Origin: Streptococcus cristatus AS 1.3089
Lineage (GTDB): Bacteria; Bacillota; Bacilli; Lactobacillales; Streptococcaceae
Assembly (NCBI RefSeq): GCF_000385925.1
Contig: NC_021175.1
Span: forward strand, 937,501-1,001,500
Direction of reading: 5' to 3'
DNA: 64,000 bases
Shown: one piece after another, positions 36,349-46,691 of the stretch
Layout: each line of letters begins with the position of its first letter
Position numbering within the stretch: position 1 is the first letter of the stretch
Program-made: the position numbers and the translations under genes
Notes under the pieces: model-generated
The model's database searches: none
What the model saw: only the letters and a program-made list of their open reading frames with translations
Told to the model about the DNA's origin: nothing

Positions 36349-36484
36349 AAATATTCCTTTCCTTTATAGAGTTCAAAATTCTCAACCATACTAATCTGGC
36401 TATAATGTAGCCAAAAAATCATAAATAAAGCGAGTACTTATATAATTTGCAAAACTTTTCAAGATAGATCGAACTAAATCTTAC

Positions 36485-36633
36485 ATACTATCATAGAATG
36501 ACTCGGGATTTCAATAGTTTATATCAGTTGGATCTCCAATTTGTATCTACTGTTCACTTTTATATTCTTCTGGATAAAATTTATACACATTACGTGCTAA
36601 TTCTTTATAATCTTTTTCAGTAATTTTCGACAT
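36485..36633 (-). pseudogene. Lipase 5' remnant 4
   Basis: After lipoprotein 5, ATG at 36633 reads MSKITEKDYKELARNVYKF, then YPEEYKSEQ, stop, IQIGDPTDIN. Aligns with the intact lipase N-terminus; no catalytic domain. Confidence 0.75.
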
Positions 36634-36634
36634 A

Positions 36635-37050
36635 TTATGTACCTAAATTATATATTACTTCAATTCCTTCAAGTGTCTCAAAATCAGTCGTTTTTTCCTT
36701 TTTCATTAAAGTCTTCTCACCTTTTTTATAGGCTAAACTATAACCATTATCATAATTGTCATCTAAAAACGAACTAATACTAATATTATCATTCACTTTT
36801 AGAAAAACACTTCTAGACTGGGCAAATTCTTTTCTAGAGACATCTGTGAACTCAATTTTATTAATCCCTTCATAGTTATTCACTAAAAACAAAGCTAGAT
36901 TTTTTTCTTGTTTTTGAACTTCTTTTTTCTCTTCTTCTGTCAATGTAACTTTCTCTTTCTGTCCTGTTTTTTCTGCTGACTACAGGCGCCGAGTGTTCCC
37001 AATCCTAAAACTCCAATAAAGACTATCAAAAGTAACTTAGATATTTTCAT
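36635..37050 (-). pseudogene. Lipoprotein 5, frameshifted in a poly-A tract
   Basis: The signal peptide (LLLIVFIGVLGLGTLGAC, lipobox LGAC) starts at 37050. Just after the lipobox, CAGCAG is followed by six A where the intact copies 1 and 3 have seven, so the frame is lost at SQQKK. From 36943 the rest (LTEEEKKEVQKQEKNLALFLVNNYEG to VIYNLGT) is open in the other frame. One extra A restores a full lipoprotein of about 138 residues. Confidence 0.8.
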
Positions 37051-37067
37051 AAATACTCCTTTCTTTA

Positions 37068-37135
37068 TGCAGCGTCATCAATAACTTGAAATTGACGATT
37101 TCATACCTCAATTATATTATCTTTCTATAATCAAT
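37068..37135 (-). pseudogene. Lipase 5' remnant 5
   Basis: A short piece after lipoprotein 6 containing DNIIEV-stop-NRQFQVIDDAA, which aligns with IDINGRQFRVIDA of the intact lipase; the first 30 codons have been deleted. Confidence 0.6.
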
Positions 37136-37551
37136 TTACTTTTCCTCATAATATATCACTTCAATCCCATCAAGACTGGTTAATTCCGTAGAATTTTTCT
37201 TTTTTATTAAATGAAAATCACTCGGATCATAATCAACAGAATATCTTTCACTATCATCGTTAAATATAATTGGTTTTATGTAACTATCATCATTGACAAT
37301 AACACTTATTGAATCTGCTATCCCAAATCCTCCCCTGTGAAGTTTATCAAACTTAATCTTTTTCACATCTTCGTAATGATTCACCAAATACAAAGCTATT
37401 TTCTCTTCCTCTTTACGAAGTTCCTTTTTTTCTTCTTTTGTCATAGTAACTTTCTCTTTCTGTCCTGTTTTTTCTGCTGACTACAGGCACTGAGTGTTCC
37501 TAACCCTAGAAATACAATAAATACTATCAAAAGTAACTTAGATATTTTCAT
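37136..37551 (-). pseudogene. Lipoprotein 6, frameshifted in the same poly-A tract
   Basis: Signal peptide from 37551 with lipobox LSAC; again six instead of seven A after the CAGCAG, so the open part (KKELRKEEEKIALYLVNHYEDV to VIYYEEK, from 37444) is out of frame with the signal. Two neighbouring copies with the identical one-base contraction suggest duplication after the change or a slippage-prone tract. Confidence 0.8.
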
Positions 37552-37629
37552 AAATACTCCTTTCCTTTATAAATCTCAAAATCTTCAACTATACTGCCTA
37601 TAGCATATTTAATAAAAACAATCATATAT

Positions 37630-37713
37630 CAAGCAAATTTGTTCGTCCTTTGGTTCAAGTTATACGCCTCTTTTGCTAATTTATTATGATTTTTATCTGA
37701 AATGGAGATCACC
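37630..37713 (-). pseudogene. Lipase 5' remnant 6
   Basis: A GTG overlapping the stop of lipoprotein 7 reads VISISDKNHNKLAKEAYNL and stops soon after. It matches the ITDADYNKIATRVYEID pattern of the intact lipase start and the HNKLAKEAY/DYNIISNKAY form of the other remnants. Confidence 0.65.
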
Positions 37714-38131
37714 TTTCTATCTCCTCATAATATTTAATCTCAATATTTTTTAGATTATCTGATTGAGTTGGCGGATTCTTTTCATTCAGATGAAAGTTCT
37801 CAGGATTATAGCTAATAATATACTCGCCACTTGGATCTCCTAAAGTAATTGGTTTTATATAATTATTTGAATTTACCTTAACAGATATAGAATCACCCGT
37901 CCCAAAACCACCTTTATGAAAATTTACAAATTCTATTTTTTGAACATCTTGATAATGATTTACCAGGTACAAAGCAATTTGCTCTTCTTCTTTACGAAGT
38001 CGCTTTTTATCTTTTACTGTCATTATGAATTCAAACTTCTTTTCTGCAATTTTGGGCTGGCTACAGGCAGTGATACTTCCTAAACATATAAATGCTATAA
38101 AAAATATTAAAAGTGATTTATATATTTTCAT
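37709..38131 (-). CDS. Lipoprotein 7, orphan immunity protein
   Basis: 140 residues, the most divergent signal peptide of the set (SLLIFFIAFICLGSITAC, lipobox ITAC). The mature part resembles lipoprotein 2 (KIEFVNFHKGGFGTGDSISVKVN). First gene of the array in the direction of transcription, with a weak TATACT -10 and a cre-like sequence upstream. Probably the oldest unit. Confidence 0.76.
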   Translation of the reverse strand: MKIYKSLLIFFIAFICLGSITACSQPKIAEKKFEFIMTVKDKKRLRKEEEQIALYLVNHYQDVQKIEFVNFHKGGFGTGDSISVKVNSNNYIKPITLGDPSGEYIISYNPENFHLNEKNPPTQSDNLKNIEIKYYEEIER

Positions 38132-38256
38132 GATAATTTCCTTTCCTGACTAAAATAGTACCATACTAAGATGAGTATAGCACAATCTAATAAAGAAGGC
38201 ATATATTTTGAAAGCGTTCTAGTATCTGTTCGTATATCATTTTAGTTTCATCAATC

Positions 38257-38288
38257 AAAAAACGAAGTGACTCTTGTTACTTCGTTTT
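38257..38288 (-). terminator. Terminator of srtA/gyrA
   Basis: AAAACGAAGT pairs with ACTTCGTTTT, T run following on the minus strand. The rest of the 38132-38301 gap holds only the upstream region of lipoprotein 7. Confidence 0.8.
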
Positions 38289-38301
38289 GACAATATTTGC
38301 A

Positions 38302-39048
38302 TTATAGCTGCATTTGATTATAAGATCGACTAAAAGCATCTAAAATGTCTTTTGGTGCCTTGTCATAGTCAATCGTACTTTCCAAGGTTCCTTTAACAAT
38401 AGTTCGACTAGTTGCTGCCGCATCCTCACATGTGACTAAAGTGATTTCAGCCACTCCCTCTGTGTCATTGATAACATCCACGCGCTCTGGTGCGACACTT
38501 TCTATACTAGAAATCGTATAAGTATAGATCTTTTCCTTATCCGTGATATAGATTTTCATCCCTATTTTGGCACGATCTAGTGGAGAAAAGAGCATGTCAC
38601 TGGCTCCAGTAATTCCAAAGACGTGATGACTGGCTAAGGCGTAATTTCCTTGTCCCATCTGTTGATCTTCTTTCATGGTACCAGCACCATAGTAAAGTCC
38701 AACATTATCCAAGCCCTTGAAAATTGGCAGATTCATCGAAACATCAGGAATTGAAATACCACCGATAACTGGCAATTTTTGAGCCTGCCACTGAGCATTG
38801 ATCACCGCTTCTGTCGAAAGAGATTGGACTTCGCTAAACTCAAAACTCGATTCGACTGCCTTATTTTGCTTGATTTCTTCCTTAGAGACCTTGCTAACCT
38901 GGTATTGATTCGTGTGCCAAACCATGATCATATTACGAATTGAGGAGTTGAAAATCAGAGCTAGGGCAACTAGAAATAAAAGGAAAACCGCACAGTTAAT
39001 GATAAAATTTCTGAGCTTGAATTTTTTCTTAGATTTCTTCACATTCAT
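38302..39048 (-). CDS. srtA: Class A sortase
   Basis: 248 residues: a basic N-terminus, one transmembrane helix (about 12-32) anchoring it, then the sortase barrel. Catalytic residues are visible: His in YALASHHVFG, Cys in ITLVTCEDAAATSR and the Arg that follows in that segment. It cleaves LPXTG-type signals of surface proteins and joins them to the cell wall. It follows gyrA by 7 bp, the order found in pneumococcus, and is probably cotranscribed with it. Confidence 0.95.
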   Translation of the reverse strand: MNVKKSKKKFKLRNFIINCAVFLLFLVALALIFNSSIRNMIMVWHTNQYQVSKVSKEEIKQNKAVESSFEFSEVQSLSTEAVINAQWQAQKLPVIGGISIPDVSMNLPIFKGLDNVGLYYGAGTMKEDQQMGQGNYALASHHVFGITGASDMLFSPLDRAKIGMKIYITDKEKIYTYTISSIESVAPERVDVINDTEGVAEITLVTCEDAAATSRTIVKGTLESTIDYDKAPKDILDAFSRSYNQMQL

Positions 39049-39055
39049 TCTCCTC

Positions 39056-41506
39056 TTATTCTACTTCTTCCTCATCGTCTTTTGCGTCAGGCGCAACCGT
39101 TGTAAAGGTGACAATCTGGGCATTTTGATCCAGACGCATAACCTTCACTCCCATGGTTGAACGACCTGTCTGAGAAATATTGGCCACGCTTGTTCGGATA
39201 ATGACACCTGTATTGGTGATAATCATCAAATCTTCTTCGCCAGTGACGGTCATCAGACCAGCGAGAGGTCCGTTCTTATCAGTGATATTGGCTGTTTTAA
39301 TCCCTTTACCACCACGTCCCTTGGTTGGATATTCACTGGCAAGAGTTCGCTTACCGTAGCCTTTTTCAGTGATAACAAGCACTTCATCGCCCTCAGTAAT
39401 CACACCTGCTCCAACGACCTGGTCGCCGTCCCTCAGATTGACCCCACGAACACCAGTCGCACTACGGCTCATGCTCCGAACAGCTGTCTCATTGAAACGG
39501 ACCGAATAACCAAACCTAGTACCAATGATAACATCTGCAGCACCATCCGTCAGAAAGACGTTGATAAGCTCGTCTTCATCCTTCAAATTCAAGGCCTTGA
39601 GACCATTTTGACGGATATTAGCAAACTCTGTTACGCTGGTTCGTTTAACCACACCTAGACGGGTTGTAAAGAAGAGGTAGGAATGATCGCTACTGTCCTG
39701 CTGGACGTTAATAATGGTCTGAATGGTCTCTCCTTCATCCAGTTTCAAGAGATTGACCACTGGCAAGCCCTTGGCTGTACGGCCGTACTCAGGGATTTCA
39801 TAGCCTTTGAGACGATAAACTCGGCCTTTATTGGTAAAGAAGAGCAGTCTATCGTGGGTACTCGTTGAAACCAGCTCTTTAACGAAGTCATCGTCTTTGA
39901 CACCTGTTCCTTGAACACCGCGACCACCACGTTTCTGAGCAGTGAATTCTGCCTGATTTAGACGTTTGATATAGCCTTTATTAGACAAGGTAATCAAAAC
40001 ATCCGCTTCCTCAATCAAATCTTCATCTTCAAGAGAAAGAACTTCTCCCACCATCAGCTCAGTTCGGCGGTCATCAGCAAATTTACGTTTGACCTCATCT
40101 AGCTCTTCCTTGATAATTGCGACAACGCGCTCTGGCTTAGCCAAGATATCAGCCAAGTCCGCAATCAAAGCAATCAGTTCGTCGTATTCTGACTGAATCT
40201 TATCACGTTCCAAACCAGTCAGACGACGCAGACGCATGTCGAGGATAGCCTGACTCTGGCGCTCAGACAGCTCAAACTTAGCCATCAATTCAGCCTGGGC
40301 TTCTGCGTCCGTCTCACTATTACGGATAATGCGAATAACTTCATCAATGTGGTCCAGTGCAATCAGCAAACCAGCCAAAATGTGAGCTCGCGCTTCCGCC
40401 TTTTCTTTATCAAAGGCCGTCCGTCGAGTCACTACTTCTTTTTGGTGCTCAATGTAGGCCAACAAAATCTCACGTAGAGACAGAATCTTCGGCACACCAT
40501 TTTGAATAGCCAGCATATTGAAGCTGAAATTGGTCTGCATCTGAGTCAGCTTGAATAGGTTATTTAAAATGACATGAGCAGAGGCGTCACGACGAACCTC
40601 AATGACAAAACGAACCCCTTCACGATTGGACTCATCACGAACGGCTGTGATACCGTCAATGCGTTTTTCCTGCACCAGACGAACAATATGCTCGTGAACC
40701 TTAGTCTTATTAACCATGTAAGGGAACTCGGTTACGACAATTCGCTCGCGGCCATTTTTCATCTCTTCGATTTCAGTACGAGAACGAAGAACAATCGAAC
40801 CCTTCCCCGTTTCATAAGCCCGGTGAATACCAGACTTACCCATCACCAGTGCTCCTGTTGGAAAATCTGGGCCAGGCAGGACTTCCATGATGTCACGAGT
40901 CGTTGCTTCTGGATTGTCCATGACCAGCTTAACTGCATCAATAGACTCGCCTAGATTATGTGGAGGAATATTGGTCGCCATCCCAACAGCAATCCCTGTC
41001 GCTCCATTTACAAGCAAATTAGGAAAGCGGGCAGGAAGAACGACAGGCTCTCTCTCGCTGGCATCATAGTTGTCGATATAATCAACAGTATTTTTATTGA
41101 TATCACGAAGCATCTCCAGAGCAATCTTGCTCATACGTGCTTCTGTATAACGCTGGGCAGCGGCCCCATCTCCGTCCATCGAACCGAAGTTTCCATGACC
41201 GTCTACCAGCATGTAACGATAGCTCCACCATTGAGCCATCCGCACCATCGCTTCATAAATAGAGGAGTCTCCATGCGGGTGATACTTACCCATGACATCC
41301 CCTGTGATACGAGCTGATTTCTTATGAGGCTTATCAGGCGTAACGCCCAGCTCATTCATGCCATAAAGAATCCGGCGATGAACCGGTTTAAGACCATCGC
41401 GAACATCTGGAAGCGCCCGAGCCACGATAACACTCATTGCGTAATCGATGAAACTGGTCTTCATTTCACTGGTCAAATTGACATTTACTAAGTTTCTATC
41501 TTGCAT
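39056..41506 (-). CDS. gyrA: DNA gyrase subunit A
   Basis: 816 residues. The winged-helix/tower breakage-reunion part contains [19 protein letters not shown] with Ser81 and Glu85, the residues changed in quinolone-resistant streptococci, so this allele looks wild type. The active-site tyrosine is Tyr120 ([11 protein letters not shown]). The C-terminal pinwheel domain includes the GyrA box QKRGGRG, which distinguishes it from ParC. With GyrB it introduces negative supercoils. A TATAAT lies at 41549-41544. Divergent from ldh. Confidence 0.97.
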   Translation of the reverse strand: MQDRNLVNVNLTSEMKTSFIDYAMSVIVARALPDVRDGLKPVHRRILYGMNELGVTPDKPHKKSARITGDVMGKYHPHGDSSIYEAMVRMAQWWSYRYMLVDGHGNFGSMDGDGAAAQRYTEARMSKIALEMLRDINKNTVDYIDNYDASEREPVVLPARFPNLLVNGATGIAVGMATNIPPHNLGESIDAVKLVMDNPEATTRDIMEVLPGPDFPTGALVMGKSGIHRAYETGKGSIVLRSRTEIEEMKNGRERIVVTEFPYMVNKTKVHEHIVRLVQEKRIDGITAVRDESNREGVRFVIEVRRDASAHVILNNLFKLTQMQTNFSFNMLAIQNGVPKILSLREILLAYIEHQKEVVTRRTAFDKEKAEARAHILAGLLIALDHIDEVIRIIRNSETDAEAQAELMAKFELSERQSQAILDMRLRRLTGLERDKIQSEYDELIALIADLADILAKPERVVAIIKEELDEVKRKFADDRRTELMVGEVLSLEDEDLIEEADVLITLSNKGYIKRLNQAEFTAQKRGGRGVQGTGVKDDDFVKELVSTSTHDRLLFFTNKGRVYRLKGYEIPEYGRTAKGLPVVNLLKLDEGETIQTIINVQQDSSDHSYLFFTTRLGVVKRTSVTEFANIRQNGLKALNLKDEDELINVFLTDGAADVIIGTRFGYSVRFNETAVRSMSRSATGVRGVNLRDGDQVVGAGVITEGDEVLVITEKGYGKRTLASEYPTKGRGGKGIKTANITDKNGPLAGLMTVTGEEDLMIITNTGVIIRTSVANISQTGRSTMGVKVMRLDQNAQIVTFTTVAPDAKDDEEEVE

Positions 41507-41587
41507 TAAAAAATGCCTCGTTTCAATATTAAATCACTATCTCATTATACCACATTTTAGCTATATTTTCAGTATTTAATGCCGAAT

Positions 41588-42699
<1,112 letters not shown>

Positions 42700-42703
42700 T
42701 CAG

Positions 42704-42738
42704 AAAAAACATCTCCTTGCTAAAAGGGGATGTTTTTT
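42704..42738. terminator. Terminator of ldh
   Basis: AAAAAACATCTCC pairs with GGGGATGTTTTTT. It is symmetric enough to work both ways and overlaps the stop codon of the Nudix pseudogene. Confidence 0.9.
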
Positions 42739-43307
42739 ACATGGATTTATCATCAAAAATATCAATCATATATGGAACAATCAGCTCTCCCTCCATATCT
42801 TCCAAAGAAGAAATCCAGACAAAGTCCGTATGCTCTTCTGGATCTAATATAATATCACGCTGCTCTATAGTCCTCGCCCCATAAACCAAGCGTGTAAAAA
42901 CAGCATTTTTACTTGAGTCAAATTGACTATCTTCATGAATAATCCTATCAAGCTGAATCTTTTGATTGACTTCCTCCATAGCTTCACGTAGAGAGTGGGA
43001 CAGAAATCGGTAATTCGTTAGAATTCGATTTCGTCCGTCTCACCTCCGCACAGTTGAGTAGGGCTGTAAAAGCTGATGAAATCAGCCTAGTAGAGCCCAC
43101 TCAACCACTGCGTCTTGATCGACAATCCAAAGACAATTGAGAGGCTAGGATTTTTGTCCCAGCCTCGTTTTCCTCTACACTTCCGCCTGGAATATTCCAG
43201 TAGCCCGAATAGACATTAGGAAGTCCACGCTTTATTTTAGAGCGTTTGATAAGCAAATACTGCCCATCCTTCTCAATCAAGGTATGAGTGATTAACTTTA
43301 CTGCCAT
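42737..43307 (-). pseudogene. Nudix hydrolase gene split by the 175-bp element
   Basis: The 5' part from ATG 43307 (GGAGGAAA upstream) reads MAVKLITHTLIEKDGQYLLI to YWNIPGGSVEEN; the 3' part from 42990 reads LREAMEEVNQKIQLDRII and runs to the stop at 42737. Together they are one Nudix hydrolase in which the 175-bp element (copy D, 42991-43166) has broken the Nudix box GX5EX7REUXEE between the glycine half and the REAMEE half. About seven codons of the box are missing at the junction. The split protein cannot coordinate metal and must be inactive. Confidence 0.88.
42991..43166 (-). repeat. 175-bp MITE-like element, copy D (inside a gene)
   Basis: Same sequence as copies B and E, inserted in the Nudix gene. 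No clear target-site duplication is seen; instead some 21 bp of the target appear to be missing. It contains one extra base (GTCCGTC where others have GTCGTC). Confidence 0.9.
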
Positions 43308-43330
43308 AGCAATTTCCTCCCTTAGATGAC

Positions 43331-43352
43331 AAAAAAGGACTCTCACGAGTCC
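43331..43352 (-). terminator. Terminator of tRNA-Arg
   Basis: GGACTC-GTGA-GAGTCC followed by TTTTTT on the minus strand, 12 bases after the tRNA. Confidence 0.88.
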
Positions 43353-43364
43353 AAGCTTAAATCA

Positions 43365-43436
43365 TCCACCCTGAGAGAATCGAACTCCCATCTCAAGAAC
43401 CGGAATCTTACGTGATATCCATTACACTAAGGGTGG
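43365..43436 (-). tRNA. tRNA-Arg (anticodon CCG)
   Basis: On the minus strand CCACCCT pairs with AGGGTGG as a seven-base acceptor stem; the anticodon arm TAAGA-TTCCGGT-TCTTG gives CCG, and the T arm GGGAG-TTCGATT-CTCTC is standard. Discriminator A; CCA is not encoded. It reads CGG codons. Confidence 0.93.
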
Positions 43437-43523
43437 CAACTCATTTATTATAACTAATTTTTTACAAAAAAACAAGCCTAAATGGCTCCTTTTATGAAAT
43501 TTCTAATCTAGGGCAAATCAAAA

Positions 43524-43698
43524 GAGAGTAGGACAGAAATCGGTGATTCGTTAGAATTCGATTTCGTCGTCCCACCTCCGCACAGTTGAGTAGGGCTGTA
43601 AAAGTTGATGAAATCAGCCTAGTAGAGCCCACTCAACCACTGCGTCTTGCTCGACAATCCAAAGACAATTGAGAGGCTAGGACTTTTGTCCCAGCCTC
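43524..43698 (-). repeat. 175-bp MITE-like element, copy E
   Basis: Ten bases after the stop of the peptide-binding protein gene and only 360 bp from copy D, in the same orientation, so the two flank the tRNA as direct repeats. Confidence 0.9.
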
Positions 43699-43708
43699 TT
43701 TCTATATT

Positions 43709-45673
43709 TTATTTCTTTTCGATATGATCTGCTAGTTCTTCTTGGGCTTTTTGGTTAGATTCCAATGTTTTTTCTTGCCATTTTTTCTTAGCTTCTTCAT
43801 ATTCTTTGGTCGTTACAATCTCGCTTCTGAGCTTGGTATATTTAAAGTTAAAGCCAGATCCCTTGATTCCAACCAGTGAGTAAGCACGACTGAAAGGTTT
43901 GGACTTACTTACAGAAGGACTACCGCCTCCTGAAATGGTCGGCATGATAATGCCGCTATCAAGCAACCAAGCTTGCGCATCCGCATATTTTTCATAGCGA
44001 ACTTTCACATCTTTTGTTTCAGCATTTGCCTCTTCTAACATCTTGGTATAAGTATCCAAGCCCAGATCTTTCATCTTGTCCATATCTTGGCCTGGCTCAA
44101 AACCAAAGTTTTGCAAGCTAGCACCATTATTTACATTTAGAGTATCTAAGTAGGTAGATGGATCTTGATAGTCAGCTGACCAGCCGCCTGTGTAGAAGTC
44201 ATAATCTTTTTGAGCTGCAGTATTGGCAAAATAGGTGACATTATTCAAATCATCTACACTAATCTTCTGCAAGTCAATAACTACATTTTCTGCACCCAAG
44301 GTTGATTCGATGGATTGTTTCACTGAGCTTGCCCATTGGATTCCCACCTTATCAGCCTGGTCCACAGGAAGGTCCAAATGAATTGGGAATTGAACTCCCT
44401 TAGCTTCCAAAGCTTCCTTAGCCTTGGCAAATTTTGCCTTGGCTTTGTCTGGGTTATAGTAGGCATCTTGAGCGTCAGTGAGATCAACGTTGGCCCATTC
44501 TGTGCCGTAATTTACTAGTTTAGAAGCAACAACTTGCCCAAATGTTTGATCGCCGATTTGAACAAATGTTGGTGGAACAAGCGTATTTCTTAACTGCTTG
44601 GTAGCTCCGTCTTCACCATTACTTTGTGCACCATAGGCAGTCCGATCAAGGGCAAAATTGACAGCCTGACGGAAGTCCTTATTTAGGACTGCTTCTTTTG
44701 TTGCATTCTTCTGATCATCACTTGTTTTGGAAGTGTGATTGTATGATTGACGATTGAAGTTGAAATTAAAATAATATGAGGTCGCATCCTGCGGGCTGTA
44801 AAGGATATTATCCGCATATTTTTTCTTAACTGTTGCAAATCCTGAAGTATTTGGATAGAGACGAGCACCGCTATAAGCACCATCGCTGAAGTTGCGAATT
44901 AAAGATTCTTGGTCTGACCCATCATAGTAGGTTAATTTGACATCTTCTAGACTGACCTTGTCTTTATCGTAATAATTTGGATTTTTAACGAATTCCATAG
45001 ACGATTTAGAAGTCAAAGATTTCAAAAGGAAAGGACCGTTGTAAAGAATACTTGATGGATCAACAGAACCAAAATCTTTTCCTTTAGACTTCAAAAATTC
45101 TTCATTGACAGGGAACAAGATATTATTCGTAGTTTTAGAGTTCCAATAAGGCTCTGGGCGTGTCAGCGTGTATTGAACAGTATAATCATCTATTGCCTTC
45201 ACCCCGACTTTTGAAAAGTCTTTTTCGTCGCCTTTGACATAGGCATCTAAGCCACTAATCGAGTCCTGAATCAGGTAAAGGGCTTCAGACTTTTGGTCAG
45301 CAACATATTTAAGTCCAGTCACAAAGTCTTGAGCTTTCACACTTGCAACTTCTTCGCCATCAACATTGAACCACTTAGCATCCTTACGAAGCTTATATGT
45401 GTAAGTCAGGCCGTCTTGGGAAACTGTCCATGATTCCGCAAGAGAAGGAACTAGATTTCCATATTCATCATTTTCCAAAAGACCATCTACAAGGTTTGTA
45501 ATAACGTCTGATGTAGTTGCACGGTTAGTGGTCAGGTAGTTCAAGCTGTCTGGATCGCTGGCATAAACATAAGAATACGTTGATGTACTAGATGAGGATT
45601 TGCCACAAGCTGACAAGAACACGCCTGCACTAAGTACCACTCCAGTAGCTAAAAGCATTTTTGATACTTTCAT
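43709..45673 (-). CDS. Oligopeptide-binding lipoprotein (OppA/AmiA/AliA family)
   Basis: 654 residues with lipobox LSAC in MLLATGVVLSAGVFLSACGKSS. The mature protein is a family 5 solute-binding protein: YVYASDPDSLNYLTTNRATT, LVPSLAESWTVSQDGLTYTYKLRKDAKW, VNFALDRTAYGAQ, GGWSADYQDPSTYLDTL and the C-terminal FKYTKLRS. It binds oligopeptides outside the membrane and delivers them to the Ami/Opp permease, whose genes are not adjacent, as for the extra binding proteins AliA/AliB or Hpp in oral streptococci. A CodY-like box lies upstream. Confidence 0.93.
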   Translation of the reverse strand: MKVSKMLLATGVVLSAGVFLSACGKSSSSTSTYSYVYASDPDSLNYLTTNRATTSDVITNLVDGLLENDEYGNLVPSLAESWTVSQDGLTYTYKLRKDAKWFNVDGEEVASVKAQDFVTGLKYVADQKSEALYLIQDSISGLDAYVKGDEKDFSKVGVKAIDDYTVQYTLTRPEPYWNSKTTNNILFPVNEEFLKSKGKDFGSVDPSSILYNGPFLLKSLTSKSSMEFVKNPNYYDKDKVSLEDVKLTYYDGSDQESLIRNFSDGAYSGARLYPNTSGFATVKKKYADNILYSPQDATSYYFNFNFNRQSYNHTSKTSDDQKNATKEAVLNKDFRQAVNFALDRTAYGAQSNGEDGATKQLRNTLVPPTFVQIGDQTFGQVVASKLVNYGTEWANVDLTDAQDAYYNPDKAKAKFAKAKEALEAKGVQFPIHLDLPVDQADKVGIQWASSVKQSIESTLGAENVVIDLQKISVDDLNNVTYFANTAAQKDYDFYTGGWSADYQDPSTYLDTLNVNNGASLQNFGFEPGQDMDKMKDLGLDTYTKMLEEANAETKDVKVRYEKYADAQAWLLDSGIIMPTISGGGSPSVSKSKPFSRAYSLVGIKGSGFNFKYTKLRSEIVTTKEYEEAKKKWQEKTLESNQKAQEELADHIEKK

Positions 45674-45850
45674 AAATACACCTCCAAAAATCGAGAGAAG
45701 CCTAAGAATAAGAGAAGTAAAAATAAAGCCATTCCTTTATTTGATCCAATATTAATCTTAGTCCAATTTCTATGTTACATTTTATAACATAAACTATTAT
45801 ACCAAAATTATGATGAAAAGTAAATAGAAGAATCAGAGAGTCATTATGGA

Positions 45851-45865
45851 AAATTTCTGAAAACT
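45851..45865. promoter_or_regulatory. CodY-like box
   Basis: AAATTTCTGAAAACT matches the CodY motif AATTTTCWGAAAATT at 13 of 15 positions. It lies 50 bp upstream of the TATAAT (45801-45796) of the peptide-binding protein gene and 18 bp upstream of the cstR -35. CodY control of peptide uptake is common in this group. Confidence 0.5.
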
Positions 45866-45882
45866 GCCTCCAACCAATCCAA

Positions 45883-45911
45883 TTGACAAATATACAGATT
45901 AAGCATATAAT
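45883..45911 (+). promoter_or_regulatory. Promoter of the CstR-like gene
   Basis: TTGACA, 17 bases, TATAAT: a perfect consensus promoter. No CstR-type palindrome overlaps it. Confidence 0.85.
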
Positions 45912-45942
45912 AAACTCAATGTAAACAAACGAGGAAATCACC

Positions 45943-46197
45943 GTGAATTCTAATTATATTACTCGCCTCAAGCGCTCTGAAGGTCAGTTGAGAGGCATTC
46001 AAAAAATGATTGAAGAGGACAGGGAATGTTCAGATATTCTCACACAGTTATTAGCCGTCCGCTCCAGCGTTGACCGTGTTATTGAGATGGTTATTACTGA
46101 GAATTTAACGGATTGCCTAGAAAATCCATCAGATGATCCGAAAAAACAAAGGGAAAGAATAGAGAAAGCTATTCATTTTCTGGTAAATCGAAAATAA
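45943..46197 (+). CDS. cstR: CsoR/CstR-family repressor, persulfide-sensing type
   Basis: 84 residues starting at GTG (GAGGAAA upstream). It is an all-helical DUF156 protein: ITRLKRSEGQLRGIQKMIEEDREC, then LLAVRSSVDRVIEMVITENLTDC. Both conserved cysteines (about 30 and 59) are present, but the histidine of the copper-binding CsoR (HxxxC) is replaced by asparagine (NLTDC). Two cysteines without the histidine is the pattern of CstR, which senses reactive sulfur by forming a di- or trisulfide. The nearby rhodanese cluster with a matching operator at 48676 supports this. Confidence 0.85.
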   Translation: MNSNYITRLKRSEGQLRGIQKMIEEDRECSDILTQLLAVRSSVDRVIEMVITENLTDCLENPSDDPKKQRERIEKAIHFLVNRK

Positions 46198-46213
46198 GAA
46201 GAACAGGAAAAAA

Positions 46214-46388
46214 GAGGCTGGGACAAAAGTCCTAGCCTCTCAATTGTCTTTGGATTGTCGAGCAAGACGCAGTGGTTGAGCGGACTCTACTAGGCTGATT
46301 TCATCAGCTTTTACAGCCCTACTCAACTATGCGGAGGTGGGACGACGAAATCGAATTCTAACGAATTACCGATTTCTTTCCTACTCTC
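46214..46388 (+). repeat. 175-bp MITE-like element, copy F
   Basis: Lies between the convergent cstR and rhodanese genes, 16 bp after cstR, and probably terminates both. Its right end is slightly degenerate (TTTCCTACTCTC). Confidence 0.9.
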
Positions 46389-46397
46389 TTTTATCTT

Positions 46398-46691
46398 TTA
46401 TTCAATCTCTCCAGACCAAGCATTCATGCCACCTGATACGTTGGTCACATCAAAGCCCTGCATGGCAAGAAATTGGCAAGCAGTCGCTGAACGCGCTCCT
46501 CCTTGGCAAATGACATAGTATTTGTAGTCAGGATCCAGCTTTTTATAGCCAGTTTCCAACTCACTGAGCGGAAGATTTCCAGCATTTGGGATATGACCCG
46601 CTTGAAATTCATGCCTTTCGCGCACATCTACGATGGCCAATTTTTCAGATTGATACTGCTTTTCTAAGTCAGCTGCTGATATAGTTTTCAT
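46398..46691 (-). CDS. Single-domain rhodanese
   Basis: 97 residues. VDVRERHEFQAGHIPNAGNLPLSEL and the active-site loop VICQGGARSATA (catalytic cysteine in a six-residue CQGGARS loop) identify a sulfurtransferase that carries persulfide sulfur. The last gene of the CstR-type cluster, it overlaps the stop of the reductase gene by four bases. In this context it should transfer sulfane sulfur between thiols such as CoA-SSH, cysteine or sulfite. Confidence 0.9.
   Translation of the reverse strand: MKTISAADLEKQYQSEKLAIVDVRERHEFQAGHIPNAGNLPLSELETGYKKLDPDYKYYVICQGGARSATACQFLAMQGFDVTNVSGGMNAWSGEIE

Noticed and set aside
42737..43346. Two separate small genes
   Set aside because: They are the halves of one Nudix gene divided by the repeat element.
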